A stretch of 64,000 nucleotides of DNA from Lonicera japonica (Eukaryota; Streptophyta; Magnoliopsida; Dipsacales; Caprifoliaceae). The notes below the pieces were generated by a model, which searched no databases, was not told the DNA's origin, and saw nothing but the letters and a program-made list of their open reading frames with translations. The stretch's first letter is position 1, and each line of letters starts with the position of its first letter. Below are positions 11,525 through 24,074 of the stretch, one piece after another. The stretch is from NCBI GenBank assembly GCA_021464415.1, contig CM038471.1, forward strand, positions 31,655,234 to 31,719,233, in the 5' to 3' direction. The position numbers were made by a program, and so were the translations under genes.

Positions 11525-12420
11525 ACATTTTTTATGGAGGATTATCCATAACTCGGTGGCTACAAGGGAAAATTTATTTGCATGGAAGTGTGGAACCTTC
11601 CATGTTCGCCACATATGCGAGGTAGAGATTGAAACTGTTGAACGCCTCCTATTTCGGTGTGCGTGGCCTTCTAGTGTTTGGAACATTGTTTCCCTCTCTC
11701 ATTTAGGTCAGGACATTTATTTGGTGGGTAGGTGTGCCGGCCGAAAGTGTCTTAGTTTCGGTTGGTGTAGTGGGGCTTTCAAAATGCCCCTTGTTTGTTG
11801 GTCTATCTGGTTATCGCAAATCATGTTTCTGTTTGAAGGCGGGAAGCTCATTCCTTTCCTTGTTGACGAACAAACTCTGAATTGGTTTTCTGAAATTGCA
11901 GAAGGCATTGCTATGCCCTCTGATCCCCCTGCTCCCTCCGGCAATATCCAAACGGCCTCGGCTTGGGTTCCACAGCAAGGGGAGAACATTAAAATCAATT
12001 ACAATGCAGCGGTCAAAGGCGCTGCTAGTGCCTTTCATTGTGCTATTTTAAACGGTGTTGGATCTGTTCTTGAATGTTTTGGTAGTCCGATTCCGGTTTT
12101 GTTTGTCGCCATGGCCGAAGCTTTAGCCATTAGAGAAGCTTGCTTTTTCTGTTCCAAGGCCGGTTTGGTGGAAGTTGCTTAAGATAGTGATAGTATATCT
12201 GTGGTTAATTGGTGTCCACCGGATCCGCCATGGGATTGTCCCATTTAGTGAATTTTGATTTGGCACGGTTTTGGAAACGCGCCTAATTTTGGTTCGCCTT
12301 TTAAACTAATGTGGCACGGCCGCTTGCCTTGCTTGTAAGATAATTTGTTTGTTATCTCCTTCGTTGAAACAGTAACCCCTAGGCCATTTTGTGTGAGACA
12401 TGGTTCCTTTTCTATATTTT
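11525..12420 (+). pseudogene. LINE remnant: zf-RVT and RNase H region
   Basis: The open frame 11556-12182 starts with a zf-RVT-like region (ATRENLFAWKC, then ETVERLLFRCAW--VW) at residues 2-50. It continues into a plant RNase H domain: WVPQQGENIKINYNAAVKG near residue 137, then AEALAIREA near residue 187. The frame ends at a TAA exactly where the conserved ESDS should start. DSDSISVVNW follows in frame, so a GAA-to-TAA change killed it. There is no upstream RT, so it is 5'-truncated, probably together with the solo LTR insertion. A free-standing RNase H gene fragment is a less likely alternative. Confidence 0.75.
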
Positions 12421-13320
12421 TAATTCAAATAAGTAGTTTAACAAATATTTATTTCAAATTAAGTTTAATTTCACCCTCCGTCTTAACCTAAGAGTTGCTT
12501 TTTTCGTAATTTTGTTTTGGTTAAATGTCATCGTTCGAACTTCTTATGAAGGTGTTCTCAAGATTGAAGAAGTAACTACCAAGTTGAAAAACTTATTGGC
12601 TTGGCTTACTAAAATAAGAGCCAGCTATGTAAATTTATATACAAAACTTTACAAGGATAGAAAACATAGAAAATAGGGAAGTTTGTTGGCCGGTCCCTGT
12701 GTTTAAAATTTTTTACCTTGAGGTCCCCGACACTTTTTTTAGGTTACCAAACTACCTCTGGTAATGCTCACATATGTAGACAATGAAATTGAGTAACCTG
12801 AGAAATACCAATTACATTATTTGTATAACAGGAGAAATATTGGTTACCATAGTTGAGTAACCAGTTTTCATACTTGAGTGGTTGATTACCGTAGACACTA
12901 GGGACCGCAAGCTAAAAACCAAAGATATCGCAAGTTATTTATATAAAAAAAAATATGTTGTAAACCGCTAGCTAAAAAGTTACAAAAAGAGGGACTGTCC
13001 TTAATTGTTTTTTCTGGAAAAAGGGTTTGAAAACAGGCCCAAAGTAATTTCTTTTTTTTTTTTCTAGAAATATAGGTTGAAAACAGGTCCAAAATAAAAA
13101 AAAATTAAAAAGCATAGGTTAAGGAAAAATAGTAAATAAATAAAATTTAAATAATGAGAAAGTGCAAATATTAGTTTATTATTTATGGATTTTTTGTGGT
13201 AATAAACAAAATATTCTTACTAAACCAAAAAGAAATAGTGAGGTAGGACAAGATATCCACCGTCATTGCATAAAATTCGAACAATTTTTTTTTTCTTCAG
13301 GAAAACAGACGATTTATTCG
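12421..13320. other. Intergenic, no gene seen
   Basis: AT-rich sequence with repeated GTTACC/GGTAAC words near 12740-12890 and no coding signal. Its last bases (…TTTATTCG) join the MULE left terminus and probably belong to the 3' tail of the LINE that resumes at 42849. Confidence 0.4.
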
Positions 13321-13500
13321 GGGTTATTTTGGTTTTGGCCCCCATTTGATTTTTATAATTAAGTTTGGTACTTACTTTTATCTTTTCGCTCCCATTTTGG
13401 ATGAAACCTTACAGTCAACGGGTCAAACATGTTAAGGAAGTGAAAAATGAACACAATGTACCTAAAATACCCTTGTTATACAATAGTTACCGTAAGAGTG
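13321..13500 (+). repeat. MULE left terminal inverted repeat
   Basis: GGGTTATTTTGG, then CCCCCATTTGATTTT, AATTAAGTTTGGTAC and, further in, a GTCAACGGGTCAAAC-like block and CTAAAATACCC. These are mirrored at 42680-42848. Confidence 0.75.
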
Positions 13501-13597
13501 CAAATTGCATCAACTAGCCATTGAAATGTAGCATATAAATACACCTGCTTTACCATAACTCATTTACAGGTAACATAAACACCGCATATAACACATT

Positions 13598-14516
13598 TGA
13601 TAGAGTAAAATAATTATCCGATTATTTAACTATTTATAAGAGGACACGTAGCCGTCCACGTCAGCAATGAAGTCCACCGTGGCATAGAGAGTCCCGGAGC
13701 TCTTACCTGACCACCACGTAAGCTAGAGCTCCCAACGGTGTACATATTTGATCTAAATACTATTCTCACATACCAGGTTTCGAAGCTGAAGCCCCAGAGC
13801 TCTTCTAGCGAGCTTTGGAGGTTTCTGACCAACCACTGTGTCAGAGTAGGCATAAGTGGCATGGACAACTATCACCAACTTTGTCAGCGTCGTAGAACCT
13901 CCTTCAGCTTCTTTAAATGCATACCAACTGCATTAAATACACTGCAATGCCAGGCGAAGCAACATCAGAGTTTGTGATGATGAGGGATGACTCAAGACCT
14001 GTTATGAGAGTTCTTCAATACCTCTCCTTCTTTATGATATATATATATATAAAGTATTTACTTCAAACAACAACCCAGTTTTTTGGAAGAGGAGAGAATT
14101 ATTTTCTTTTTAGAGAGAAACATCTCATCTATCCACAAATTTACTGATAGACTTGGTGAGACAATGATACTCGAGTTCTCCTACTTTGTCCAATATCTAA
14201 ATTCATGAGTGAGGGTTCTTCTTATGTATAAACATAACTTGTTAGACTAGCCTGAGAGTTGTTCGCTTGTAATCAGAGTATAGCTTTATATTCAACTTAT
14301 TTATACGAAGGCCACCGAGCTTTGAGCTCATTTCATTGAAGGAGGATTATTCCTAATTACAAGGGAGACACCTCCTATATAAACATCTGCCTTGCTATTT
14401 CAATTTTTTATTTACATACTGCCACATGTCTTCTAGCTCTGCCATACCCATCACATAAAAATATAAAATTTTGACTAATTGGTTGAAAAGGTCAACTTTA
14501 GATTTTCACACCAACA
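13598..14516 (+). mobile_element. 5' LTR of Ty3/gypsy element (919 bp), TSD ACATT
   Basis: Starts TGATAGAG directly after ACATT (13593-13597) and ends ACACCAACA. The other end of the element (23993) is followed by ACATT (23994-23998), a perfect 5-bp TSD. The last ~718 bp match the partial 3' LTR at 23272-23993, including a shared AT-rich TATA-like patch. Confidence 0.85.
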
Positions 14517-14517
14517 G

Positions 14518-14531
14518 TTTGGTGCCGTCTA
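14518..14531 (+). other. Gypsy primer-binding site
   Basis: TTTGGTGCCGTCTA lies one base after the 5' LTR end, the usual place for a tRNA-complementary PBS. I did not match it to a specific tRNA. Confidence 0.7.
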
Positions 14532-14705
14532 TAGGAAATGGCATTATTTTTATAAAACCTCTGGCTTTCCAAAAATAGCACAAGTACCCATTTCTTGAAA
14601 ACAAGTAAGTATAGTGAACACTGAACAAACACAATCAAACCCTCTAATCACTTTGGTAGCACAACAAGCTACTTTGCAGGTCTAGATTAATCATATGATC
14701 ACTCA

Positions 14706-16320
14706 GTGAGCTACCCCCCAGATCAAAAAGGAGGTCAATGTCAGCCTATGCCTCTACCCCTACGAACCCGAGTTAGCATGTATCCTCCATGGAAAAGCTG
14801 GGGGAGACAGGGGAGACAACAAGCAAGACGTACCTGCAGGAGGACTGCCAGCGACAGAGCCAATGAATATGATGAGATCCCTGGGGAAGGGGAGTTTAGG
14901 AGGACAGACCTCTCGTCCCTTCCTAGAATCCCACAAGTCAATATGGTCTGAGCTGCTCGTTATGCAGCCACTATCCAAAATCGAGTAAGGAGAGGGGAAG
15001 GCCGACCTCCCTTCCCTCGTCAAAATAGGGTGAACTGACCTCGGGCTTCTACCTTCGATAGGATCTCACACAAAGATTCTATTGAAGAGGTCGAGAAAAG
15101 GCTCAGGTTGGAGATGATCAAAGAACCAAATGGCCAAGCTCCTTAAGCAAGTTGGCAACACTGCCGGTGATGGAGCTCAACTATGGCCCTATTAAAAAAT
15201 TCAGAATCTTTATTCGCCTAACATATTCAGACTTGTCCAATTTCGGAGAAGTTCAAACTCCCTACCTCGGAATCTTATAATGGCACCTTTGACCCAATAG
15301 ACCATTAGCAGCAATACAACAACATTATGAGCTTATAGAATGTTCTAAACGGCCTCATGTGCAAAGCTTTTGTCATAACTCTTAAGGGCTCTGCCTGAAT
15401 ATGGTGCAATAGCCTGTGACCAGGTTCCATACAAAGTTTCCAAGAGCTAGGAACAAAGTTCATAGCTCACATCCTCGGTACTAAAAAGAAATCCAAGCCA
15501 TTTTCTTATCTCTTCAAAATCAAATAGGGGCCCTGGGAAAGTTTGAAGGACTATGCCTGCAAGTTCAACCAAGAAAGCCTCCTAATCAAAAACTTTAACG
15601 ACGGGGTAGTTGTTGCAGTATTCATCCAGGGAATGACCTCACCCTTGTGTTTAATGACCCTAGCCCGAATGATTCCCAAGTCCATGATAGGGCTCTTGGA
15701 CGAGGTCAACAAGGAAATAGGGGTCGAAAAAGCCCTTCAAGAGAGAAATGTGTCCGTTCTATCAGTTCTCCTACCTTCCTCCAAGTATCAGGGGGGAGAT
15801 GACACAACTCCTGACCAAGAAATATGAGGCAAGAAGAACAAGAAGAACGAGGACAGCGCAACTTCTTTAGGGGACAAGCTTAAACAACCATTGACCTCTT
15901 TCACCGTCCCCTTGGGAGAGGTCTACGCACAGATTGGAACTAACCTCTCGGAACCAAGAAAGATAGAGACCTCCAATAAGAAAAAGGAAAAACTCCAAGT
16001 ATTGCAAGTACCACAAAGACCATGGTCACGAGACAGATGATTATTGGAAACTCAAGAAAGAGATTGAGAAGCTCATTCAAAAAAGTCAACTCCGACAGTA
16101 TGTTGACAAGACGAAAGATGCTCCCTCGAAGGCCAAAGGAAATGACCATGCCAATAAAGTTTTCATGATTGAAGGAGGTTCATCCTTCTCTGGAAATAGC
16201 AATAGGACCAGGAAAGCCTACATTAGCCAAGCTCAGTCACTCAACTCGAACGTATCTGCTTCAGACCTGCCAAAATGACAAAGTAAGAGGCTATGGAAAT
16301 CACCTTCACTGATGAGGACA
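14706..16320 (+). pseudogene. Gypsy gag, degenerate
   Basis: The first frame (14706-14951) is rich in R, P and Q. A recognisable gag core lies at 15530-15790: ESLKDYACKFNQE, then VVAVFIQGMTS and LDEVNKEIGVEKAL. Near 16000-16060 the frame reads KYCKYHKDHGHETDDYWKL, a Tat-type zinc-knuckle-like box in which the usual last Cys is Tyr. Several stops and frame changes lie between these pieces, so no full gag can be made. Confidence 0.75.
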
Positions 16321-16328
16321 TGTAGGGA

Positions 16329-16691
16329 GTGGAGTATCCCCATGATGATCTGTTGGTGGTTATAGTAATGGTACGCAATCACAACGTCCACCGAATCCTC
16401 ATCGACACAGGAGCCACCTCCAACCTCATGTATTACAGTGTTTTGAAAGTTATGGGCCTCACTACCGAGCACCTGACCCCATCATCAGTCACACTAATTG
16501 GTTTTTCTATAGGGAAGACTAGATCCTTGGGAACTATCAAACTTTCAGTCACTTTTAGGATAGCCCCAAAATGGGTCATCACTACGGCAGAGTTATTGAT
16601 CCTCAACAAAGCCCCCTATTACAATGCTATCTTAGAAAGTGGCACCCTTAATGAAATTAGAGCTGCAGTTTCTACCTGTAGCTTAGCATAA
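16329..16691 (+). pseudogene. Gypsy aspartic protease region
   Basis: A 120-codon open frame holds VHRILIDTGATSNLMYY near residues 20-37, with the retropepsin catalytic DTGA. It is followed by the L-GFS-GKTRSLGTIKLSV block expected of Tat-type protease. It would be cleaved from the polyprotein in an intact element. Here the frame is closed on both sides by stops. Confidence 0.8.
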
Positions 16692-17109
16692 GCTTCCCAA
16701 CCCCCAAGGCTTTGGGGAGGTCAAAGGAAATTAAGTGGAAGCTAGGTACTGATAGTTTAGAGCTCTCAAAGAGGTTAGATACACTGATATTGCCACATTG
16801 GAGCTCAAGACTACGACTACGCAAGAGCCTACTACCACACGGGAACCTACCAGCTCAAAAAAGCTAGAAATCGATACTCTGGATCCTCGTGATGAAGAGA
16901 ATGAGCTTAGAGGGAAGACAGTTGAGGATCTAGAAGACTTGATTTTAGATCTCTCGCAACTAGACATGGTGTTCATGATAAGTAACTAGCTCAGCCCAGG
17001 ATACAAAGAAGAGCTCGCCCAGTGCCTAAGAGCTGAGTCAATGCTGCTGTCTTTACGTGGTCTCATGATGACATGAAAGGAATAAACCCTGAAGTAATGG
17101 TTCATAGGC

Positions 17110-18632
17110 TCAACACCAACCCTAGCTTTAAACTTGTAAGGTAAAAGAAAAAAAAACTTTGCTACAAAAAAGGACCTAGTTGCAAAAGAAAAGGTCCAAA
17201 AACTCCTCCAGGATGGGTTTATCTGGGAAGTCCAGTACCCAAAATGGCTATCCAATATAGTGCTGGTAAAAAAGCACAGCGAGAAGTGGAAAATGTGTGT
17301 GGACTTCAAAGAAATCAACAAGGCCTATCCCAAATATAATTTTCCACTCCCTAAGATTTAATCAGCTCGTGGATGCCACTATCATCTATGAGATGTTGAG
17401 CTTCATGGTTGCACATTCTAGTTATAACCAGGTCAAGATGGCTCTAAAAGATGACGAAAATACCTTATTCATCACCAACAAAGGAGAATACTACTATAAG
17501 GCCATGCCATTTGGCCTGAGAAATGCTGGAGCCACTTACCAGAGAGTCATGAATGCTCTATTCAAAGACCAAATAGATAGGAACATGGAAGTCTATGTTG
17601 ATGACATGATGGTCAAGAGCCTCAAGACGTCTAGCCACGTGGTAAACCTTAATGAGGCCTTTACTATCCTCCGACATAATGGTATGTCCCTCAACCAGGC
17701 CAAATGTGCATTTGGAGTCAGGGGGAATTCCTGGGCTTTATGGTCACCTAGAGAGGTATCGAGGCAAATCCAGAAAAGATTCAAGCTCTGATCAACATGA
17801 AGTCCCCCACCAAACTGAAGGAGGTGCAAAGCCTAGCTGGTAGGGTTGCAGCTCTTAACAGGTTCATCTCCAGAGCAACATACAAATACCACCCTTTCTT
17901 TAAGATGTTAAAGAAAGTTTTCGAATGGACGAAGAAATGCCAGCTTGTTTTTCAGTAACTCAAGCAATACCTAGGAGCACCTCATCTCCTTAGTTCACCA
18001 AAGAAACGAGAGATTATGTTACTATACTTTGGTTGTTTCTCGCACAGTGGTCATCTCAGCTTTCATGAGGACAAAAGATGGAGCTCAATTCCCTGTCTAC
18101 TACATGAGCAAGTCTTTGCATTGTGCAGAGCTCAACTATCCAAAGTTAGAAAACTGGCATTTGCCCTCCTCATCACCTCTAGGAAACTGAGGCCTTATTT
18201 ACAAGCTCATGTTATCAAAGTATTCACGATCATCCCTTAAGAAATAAATTGGACAAACCAGAACAATCAGGCAGACTGCCCATTTGGGCTTTGGAGCTCG
18301 GCCAATTTGTTATCACTTACAAACCCAAGATCTCTGTTAAAGGACAAGCTGTTGCAGACGTCATAGAAAAATTTACCTATGCTGAAAAATTGGTCTTTGA
18401 TCACCAGAGTTGCTACCACCCGCGGATTCGAGCACCTTGAGCCTCGTCTCCTTGATGAGTCTGATGCCAAAAATTGATATCTGGATACTACATGCAGATG
18501 GAGCCTCCAACTTACAAAGGTCTAGGGCGGGTTTAGTACTCATCACTCTTGAAGCTGACACATTAGAGATAGATCTAAGGTTCCTCTTCAAAGCCTCAAA
18601 AAATGAATTGGAATATAAGGCCATCATAATAG
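17110..18632 (+). pseudogene. Gypsy reverse transcriptase and first RNase H, start of second RNase H
   Basis: Blocks in order: an EVQYPKWLSN-VLVKK-like block near 17230-17275; KWKMCVDF at 17285; FITNKGEYYYKAMPFGLRNAGATYQRVMN at about 17470-17550; and VYVDDMMVKS at 17591-17620 with the two catalytic Asp. RNase H follows: SKSLHCAELNYPKLEKLAFAL near 18105-18170. The second RNase H begins with WILHADGASN near 18480 and reaches NELEYKAII at 18627, where a solo LTR interrupts it. Several frame changes occur, so it is inactive. Confidence 0.85.
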
Positions 18633-20665
18633 TGTGAACACCTCATTTTGCGACCCTCGAAAGAATCCCGAACTCTAAGAAAATAAGCATACATGCATGC
18701 ATAAGCATTCCTAGATGCATGGATACCATACAAATATGATACAGGTCAAAGAAGAAAGCCGAAAGGACCCCGGATGAGAAGTTACAAAATTATCAAAAAC
18801 TGCCGGAACCAAAAACCGTCAAAACTCCTAAAAACTTGTGAAAGGAGAGTTACGCATCTCAGATCATCCTTAAACTTTGAGAGTTTTTATACATTACCAT
18901 AAGGAGTAGCATACTCGAAATCAACTCGATCCGACGGTTGGATCTCCGAAAATTCAAAAAATCATGAGTTTGTTTCGGGTGATCAAATGGAGGTCTTCTC
19001 GAAGTTAAAATGGTCTGAAGTTTGGTCAGTAGATAGGTCTTATCATAAAGAAGAACATATTCAAAGTTCAGCTTTGTCGGACATGGGATCCTCAAAAATC
19101 AATTTGTCTATCGTGCAACTCTAGTCGAAATGTCCTTCGTAGCAAATTAAAATAAATAGAGGCCTTCCCAAATTCTGATCGACCTCAAATTTAAAAACAA
19201 GCTAGAAAACATTTGGAGGGAAAACATATCCAAAATTTAGGAAAATCCAACGGCTAGAAGTTCAATTGTCAAGGTTGTTGTACGCAAGTACGTTTCCTAT
19301 ACGGGAACAAACTCTTTGTACCAATCCGGGGAAACCGAGTCCTTCCCGAACTACAATCATCTCCAATTTTTATGTATTCTAGAAGACTTATACTATCAAT
19401 ACATATCCAAAAATCATCATAATCCAACGGCTAGAATTTCAATTGTCAAGGTTGTTGTACGCAAGTACGTTTCCTATGCGGGAACAAACTCTTTGTACCA
19501 ATCCGAGGAGACCGAGTCCTTCCCGAACTCGATCGTCTTCAAATTTTTACAGGGTCTAAAAGATTTATATTGACAATACATATCCAAACATTAGGATGAT
19601 CCAACGGTGGGAAGGCTTCTCGATAAGCTCCAAGAATCCTAATTGCAATCTTTTTTCTTGCTCTCCAAGCATTTTTTCAACTATAAATAGACACCCCCCC
19701 CATTCATGTTTTCTATCAACAATCAAGGGGATTTCGTGGTACACACCATGAGATCCTTATTCTCTCCCTCCAAGAGAGCTCAGGTATAATTTTCTCTCTA
19801 TTTTTTTATTTATTCGTCAGTTTTATAATTCTTACTCTTGTTTGCATAAATTCTATCATTTGATAGCTTTTCAAAACCCTTTTTTAAATTGTTTTCAAAA
19901 CTAAAGGCGTATAATAAACCCTAATCCAATTTCAAAATGGTATTATTACTTTCTTACTTTTTCAAAAGCCCGGATTAGCGGCATTGTTATACAAAGGAAT
20001 CGATAATCGCTATATATCCAATCTAACTCATAGATTGAGGTGTGTATGTGATAAATACTCGATTATGAAAGAACTATTGCCATCTATACTGGTTTAATCA
20101 ATAGACTTTGGTATATGATCGGTCAACTCACCTCATATAATATCAAATAAAGATTCAACATCGAATTAGTTTTCGAAAAGCCCAAAGTTTTACAAAATCA
20201 CTCGTTTCATTGCATTTATTATTGTCAAACTCTCTTTTCCAAATCACACACAAAGATACTTATTTTCAAAAACATGGGCGAACTAGGAAACACATCGTTT
20301 TCATCCTTTCCCCAAAATCCCGATTTCTAAGGCAAGCACGAAAAGCTGTAAAGTAATAGCAATAGCATGCAAGAACTGAATTATAACACGCGCATATCCT
20401 ACTTAAGAGACCGAAAGGGCGAATTGGGTGCCTAACACCTTCCCGGTTCGTAACTTAATTCTCGACCCTTCGAATCAACTGGCTTCACATACATTGTGTA
20501 TAAGAGGATATTTAGTCCATAAATACGTCGCTTTTACACAAACCTTTTTTGTTTGTTTAGTAAAACAAACTGGCGACTTTTATTCTTTTCAAAATCGATT
20601 TTCAAAGCAACAACAGAATCGCCGCCCATGAGGAGCCCCGGGCGTCGAGAATGCGGGTTCTCACA
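18633..20665 (+). mobile_element. Solo LTR, Tat/Ogre-like, 2033 bp, TSD AATAG
   Basis: Starts TGTGAACACCTCATTTTG and ends GCGGGTTCTCACA. It is flanked by AATAG at 18628-18632 and 20666-20670, a perfect TSD. Removing it restores the gypsy RNase H reading from NELEYKAII into LQIARDL. It contains a TATA-like CTATAAATAGAC at 19682 and a GGGTGCCTAACACCTTCCCG block near 20428, a phrase common in Tat/Ogre LTRs. A second, inverted copy of the same LTR family underlies 51432-61150. Confidence 0.85.
19247..19600 (+). repeat. Two 177-bp tandem units inside the Tat-like LTR
   Basis: Units start with CCAACGGCTAGAA at 19247 and 19424, with a third partial start CCAACGG at 19601. Each holds GTTGTTGTACGCAAGTACG and CCGAGTCCTTCCCGAACT. 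They lie upstream of the TATA-like box, so probably in the U3 region. Confidence 0.85.
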
Positions 20666-21784
20666 AATAGGTCTGCAGATAGCACGAGATCTGTGAGCAA
20701 GGCAACTGGTGGTTTACAACGACTCTGCGGTTGTTATTAGTTAAATCCTAGGATACAACATGGCTAAGGAAAACCACATGGCCACCTACCTTGCCAAGGC
20801 TCAAGCAGTAGCTCAGGGATTCGCAAACATGGTCTTTATCAAGGTCCCCCGAGCTCAAAACAACAAAGTAGACTGCTTAGCCAAGTTGGCCTCGTCATCG
20901 AAAGCGCCCAGCGGTATTCACATGGAGTGCTTAGAAAGGAAAGCCATTGAAGACCCTGATGAGGTGGACATAGCCCTGATTCAAATATGCAAGGGTTAGA
21001 TTGACCCGATCTTAAACTACCTCACGAATGGAGCTCTTCCAGAAGACAGGAAAATGGCTAAAAGAATCAAGTGCTTCTCCAACAGAAACGTCGTCATAGA
21101 GGCAACTTTGTACAAGAGAGGGTATGTCACTCATTTCTTACTCTGCCTACACCCTCACCAAGCTCAGACAGCTATATTGGAAATCCATGAGGGATTCTGC
21201 GGAGGACATCCAGTAACTAGGTCTTTAGCTCTTAAAGTAGGAAGGTAAGGCTACTTTTGGTCCGCCATCCTACAAGACGCTCAACAACTAGTAAAGAAAT
21301 GCGATAAGTATTAGCGATTTGTTAACATCCAACATCTCTCAGTAGAGCTAATGACTCATATCAGCAGTCCTTGACTATAATCTTAGTGGGATATCAACAT
21401 AGTTGGTCTTTTCCACAAAGGCAAGGGGCAAACGAAATTTGCAATGGTAGTGATCGACTACTTCACTAAGTGGGCCACCATCACCACCCTAAAAATCCAG
21501 GACTTTGTGAAGAAGAACATTATCTGCCACTTTGGCCTGCCAAAGATGCTGATCACTGATAATGGAAAGCAGTTTGATTGTGATCTCTTTTGGGATTTCT
21601 GCGAAGGTTATAGAATCGAGAACCACCAAAGTTCACCTGTTCATTCACAAGCCAATGGCTAAGTCGAGGTCACAAACATAACTGATCTACGTGCGCTAAA
21701 AAAGAGACTTGATGACGTGAAAGGAAACTAGTCTGAAGAACTTCCATCAATTCTCTAGGCCTACAGGACTACCATCCGAAGTCC
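20666..21784 (+). pseudogene. Gypsy second RNase H (rest) and integrase
   Basis: After the TSD the frame gives LQIARDL, QLVVYNDSA, then the open frame 20760-20999 with KAQAVAQGFANMVFIKVPRAQNNKVDCLAKLAS, the end of the archaeal-like RNase H. Integrase follows: EIHEGFCGGHP at 21180 (zinc-binding region), MVVIDYFTKWA at 21444 and FGLPKMLITDNGKQFD near 21535, then ELPSIL-AYRTTIRS before the next solo LTR. Stops break it in several places. Confidence 0.85.
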
Positions 21785-23255
21785 TGAAAAAGGGAGCCGG
21801 GGCGCGAATGCAGAAGCGAATTAACCCTAGGTTTGTTATTCGGCGATTGGATTCTCAAAAACCAGTTTTAATCGAATCAAAAAGTAAACTTAGAATTCGA
21901 CGGATTTTAATTCGGGAAAACCTGTTTAATCTTTTCTAATACGCAGCAATTAATAAAGCAATTAAACATATAAGCAAACACCAGAATTAACGAGGTATCC
22001 CTGCAGTGCAGGACTAACCTCAACAATCCACTATATGCACAAAGGTTTACAGACTCGATTAATCACAAATCACACAGACTTACAAAACTTGAATCGCACA
22101 GGCCGCCTACAAAAGTCTCCACCTTCTTCGCGTACAGTCCTCCTATCTGAATCGCACGAACAGGTTCACAACGAATCACTCGTCACGGTATTACACCGTT
22201 CTTCAACTCCGTTTGCGAATCACAAGCACTTTGGGATCTGATTTATTCTTTATAAAAAGAACGCTTGCTTTGACATGAATAAAAATCCCTAAGGTGATTT
22301 TATGTTTTGAGGTTTTAATCTCTCTTTAAGGTGTAAAAAACTCTCACAAAACATGTGTAAAAGTGTTTCAAAAAGTGTGTCAAAGTCCCTTACTCTATGG
22401 GTCTATTTATATAAAAATATAGAGACCAACTTACTTTAGAAAAAAATTAAAAATAATTAAAAACGGAATTTTTGCGATAAAAATACACTGCCCAAAAAAT
22501 ATAGCTAGACCAGTACACATTGAGAAACTTGGACCGGTCTGAAATTGCGGATTTCAATTCCGAGCCAAAAAATGTGCCGGACCGGTAGACATTATAAATG
22601 TGTGGACCAATCCACCTTTTCTTCAAATTAAACAACACCACACGTTAAAGGATGGCCAATAGGAAAGTTACATGTGGCAAAGCACACTTGCTTTAATTAA
22701 TCAGAGCCACACGTTTTGTATTAGAAAAAGGAACGCCACGTTGGTTTTAATTAAGAAAGGAAGAATGAATCTGACACCTTTGACTTTTCTTAAAATTCCT
22801 TTCTTAATTCTTTATTTATTTAATAAATCTTTTCTTTTTAATTAAATTTTATTTTTATTTTTATTTTTGTTTTTGTTTTTTCGCGTATTAAATTCGTTTG
22901 AACTCTAATTCGACTCAAATTTTTGGAGCAACTCTAGGAACATATTAGAAATATAATCTAAGAGTTTTCTCATAAATTTAGTTCGCCGAAATATTACGGA
23001 CGCAGGAAAAATACTAATAAAAATAATAAAAAAATTAATTCGACCCAAAAGGTTTTTTTGTAAAATTACCACCTAGGAAATTAAATTCAAATACCAATGC
23101 TCACCGTATCTTTCTCAATGTAATTCTTCAGCGCATTGATTCGGTAGCTTATCTTGCTTGTATTTCTTCAGATGCAATATCGAATGGCTCAAACAACTTA
23201 CAAGCAAACGTGTTTTTGTCGAAAGAATAAAACCAACAAAATTATAAACTTTACA
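21785..23255 (-). mobile_element. Solo LTR of a SIRE-related copia family (1471 bp), TSD AGTCC
   Basis: Plus-strand ends are TGAAAAAGGG and CTTTACA, with AGTCC at 21780-21784 and 23256-23260. Removing it restores integrase coding RSPTGET. On the minus strand it shares blocks with the LTR at 37910-39325: a GGGATACCTCGTTAATTCTGG block (21990-22015 plus side) and repeated ACCGGT palindromes (22533 and 22581). This places it in the same family as the gag-only SIRE derivative. Confidence 0.85.
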
Positions 23256-23271
23256 AGTCCAACTGGTGAAA

Positions 23272-23993
23272 CTCTTTTAGTGAGCTTTGAAGTTCTCTAA
23301 CTAACCACTGCGTCAGAGTGGGCATAAGCAACATAGGAGACTATCACCAACTCTGTTAGCGTTGCAGAACCTCCCTCAACTTAATTAATTGCATACCAGC
23401 TGCATTAAATGCACCACAATGCTAGGTAGAGCAACATTAGAGTTTGTGATGATGAGGGATGGCTTAAGACCTACTCTAAGAGTTCTTCAACATGTCTCCT
23501 TCTTTATCATATATATATAAAAAGCATTTACTTTAGACAACAACCCAGTTTTTTGGAAGGAAAGAGAGAATTATTTTCTTCTTAGAGCAGATAAATTTTA
23601 TCTATCCACAAATCTACTGATAGACTTAGCTTGGTGATAAAGAGTTACTCTAGCTCTCCTACTTAGTCCAATATCTAAATTCATGAGTAAGGGCTCTTCT
23701 TATGTATAAACATAGCTTATTAGACTAGCTTGAGAGTTGTTTGCTTGTAATTAGAGTATAGCTCTATATTCAGCTTATTTATACGAAGACCACCGAGCTA
23801 TGAACTTATTTCATTAGAGGAGGACTATTCCCTACAAGGGTGACACCTACTCTATAAAAACTTGTCTCACTATTTTAGATTTTGACTTACATACTTCAAT
23901 GTGTCTTCTAGCTCTACCATACCTATCACTTGTCTCGCTATTTCAGTTTTTGACTTACATACTACCATGTGTCCATGTGTCTTCACACCAACA
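23272..23993 (+). mobile_element. Partial 3' LTR of the gypsy element
   Basis: From CTCTTTTAGTGAGCTTTG onward it matches 13799-14516 of the 5' LTR to the terminal ACACCAACA. The first ~200 bp of the LTR are missing. Integrase coding sequence joins directly at a short CTCTT-TAG match shared by the two partners, which looks like a deletion through microhomology. Confidence 0.85.
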
Positions 23994-24074
23994 ACATTTA
24001 TACATAATACAATTCAATCACAAATGATTTTCATTGACCAACAGAACTATATACATCCAGAATAATATACAATA

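Larger units (their letters stand above)
13598..23993 (+). mobile_element. Tat-lineage Ty3/gypsy retrotransposon, broken
   Basis: Order is LTR, PBS, gag, protease, RT, RNase H, a second (archaeal-like) RNase H, integrase, LTR. The dual RNase H and the VYVDDMMVKS RT motif are typical of the Tat/Retand branch. Coding frames carry many stops and shifts. Two solo LTRs are inserted (18633-20665 and 21785-23255). The 3' part is deleted: integrase at TGET(L)F runs straight into the middle of the 3' LTR. It is inserted in the MULE with TSD ACATT. Confidence 0.85.

Noticed and set aside
14706..14951. 81-aa frame as an independent gene
   Set aside because: Position after the gypsy PBS and composition make it the start of a degenerate gag.
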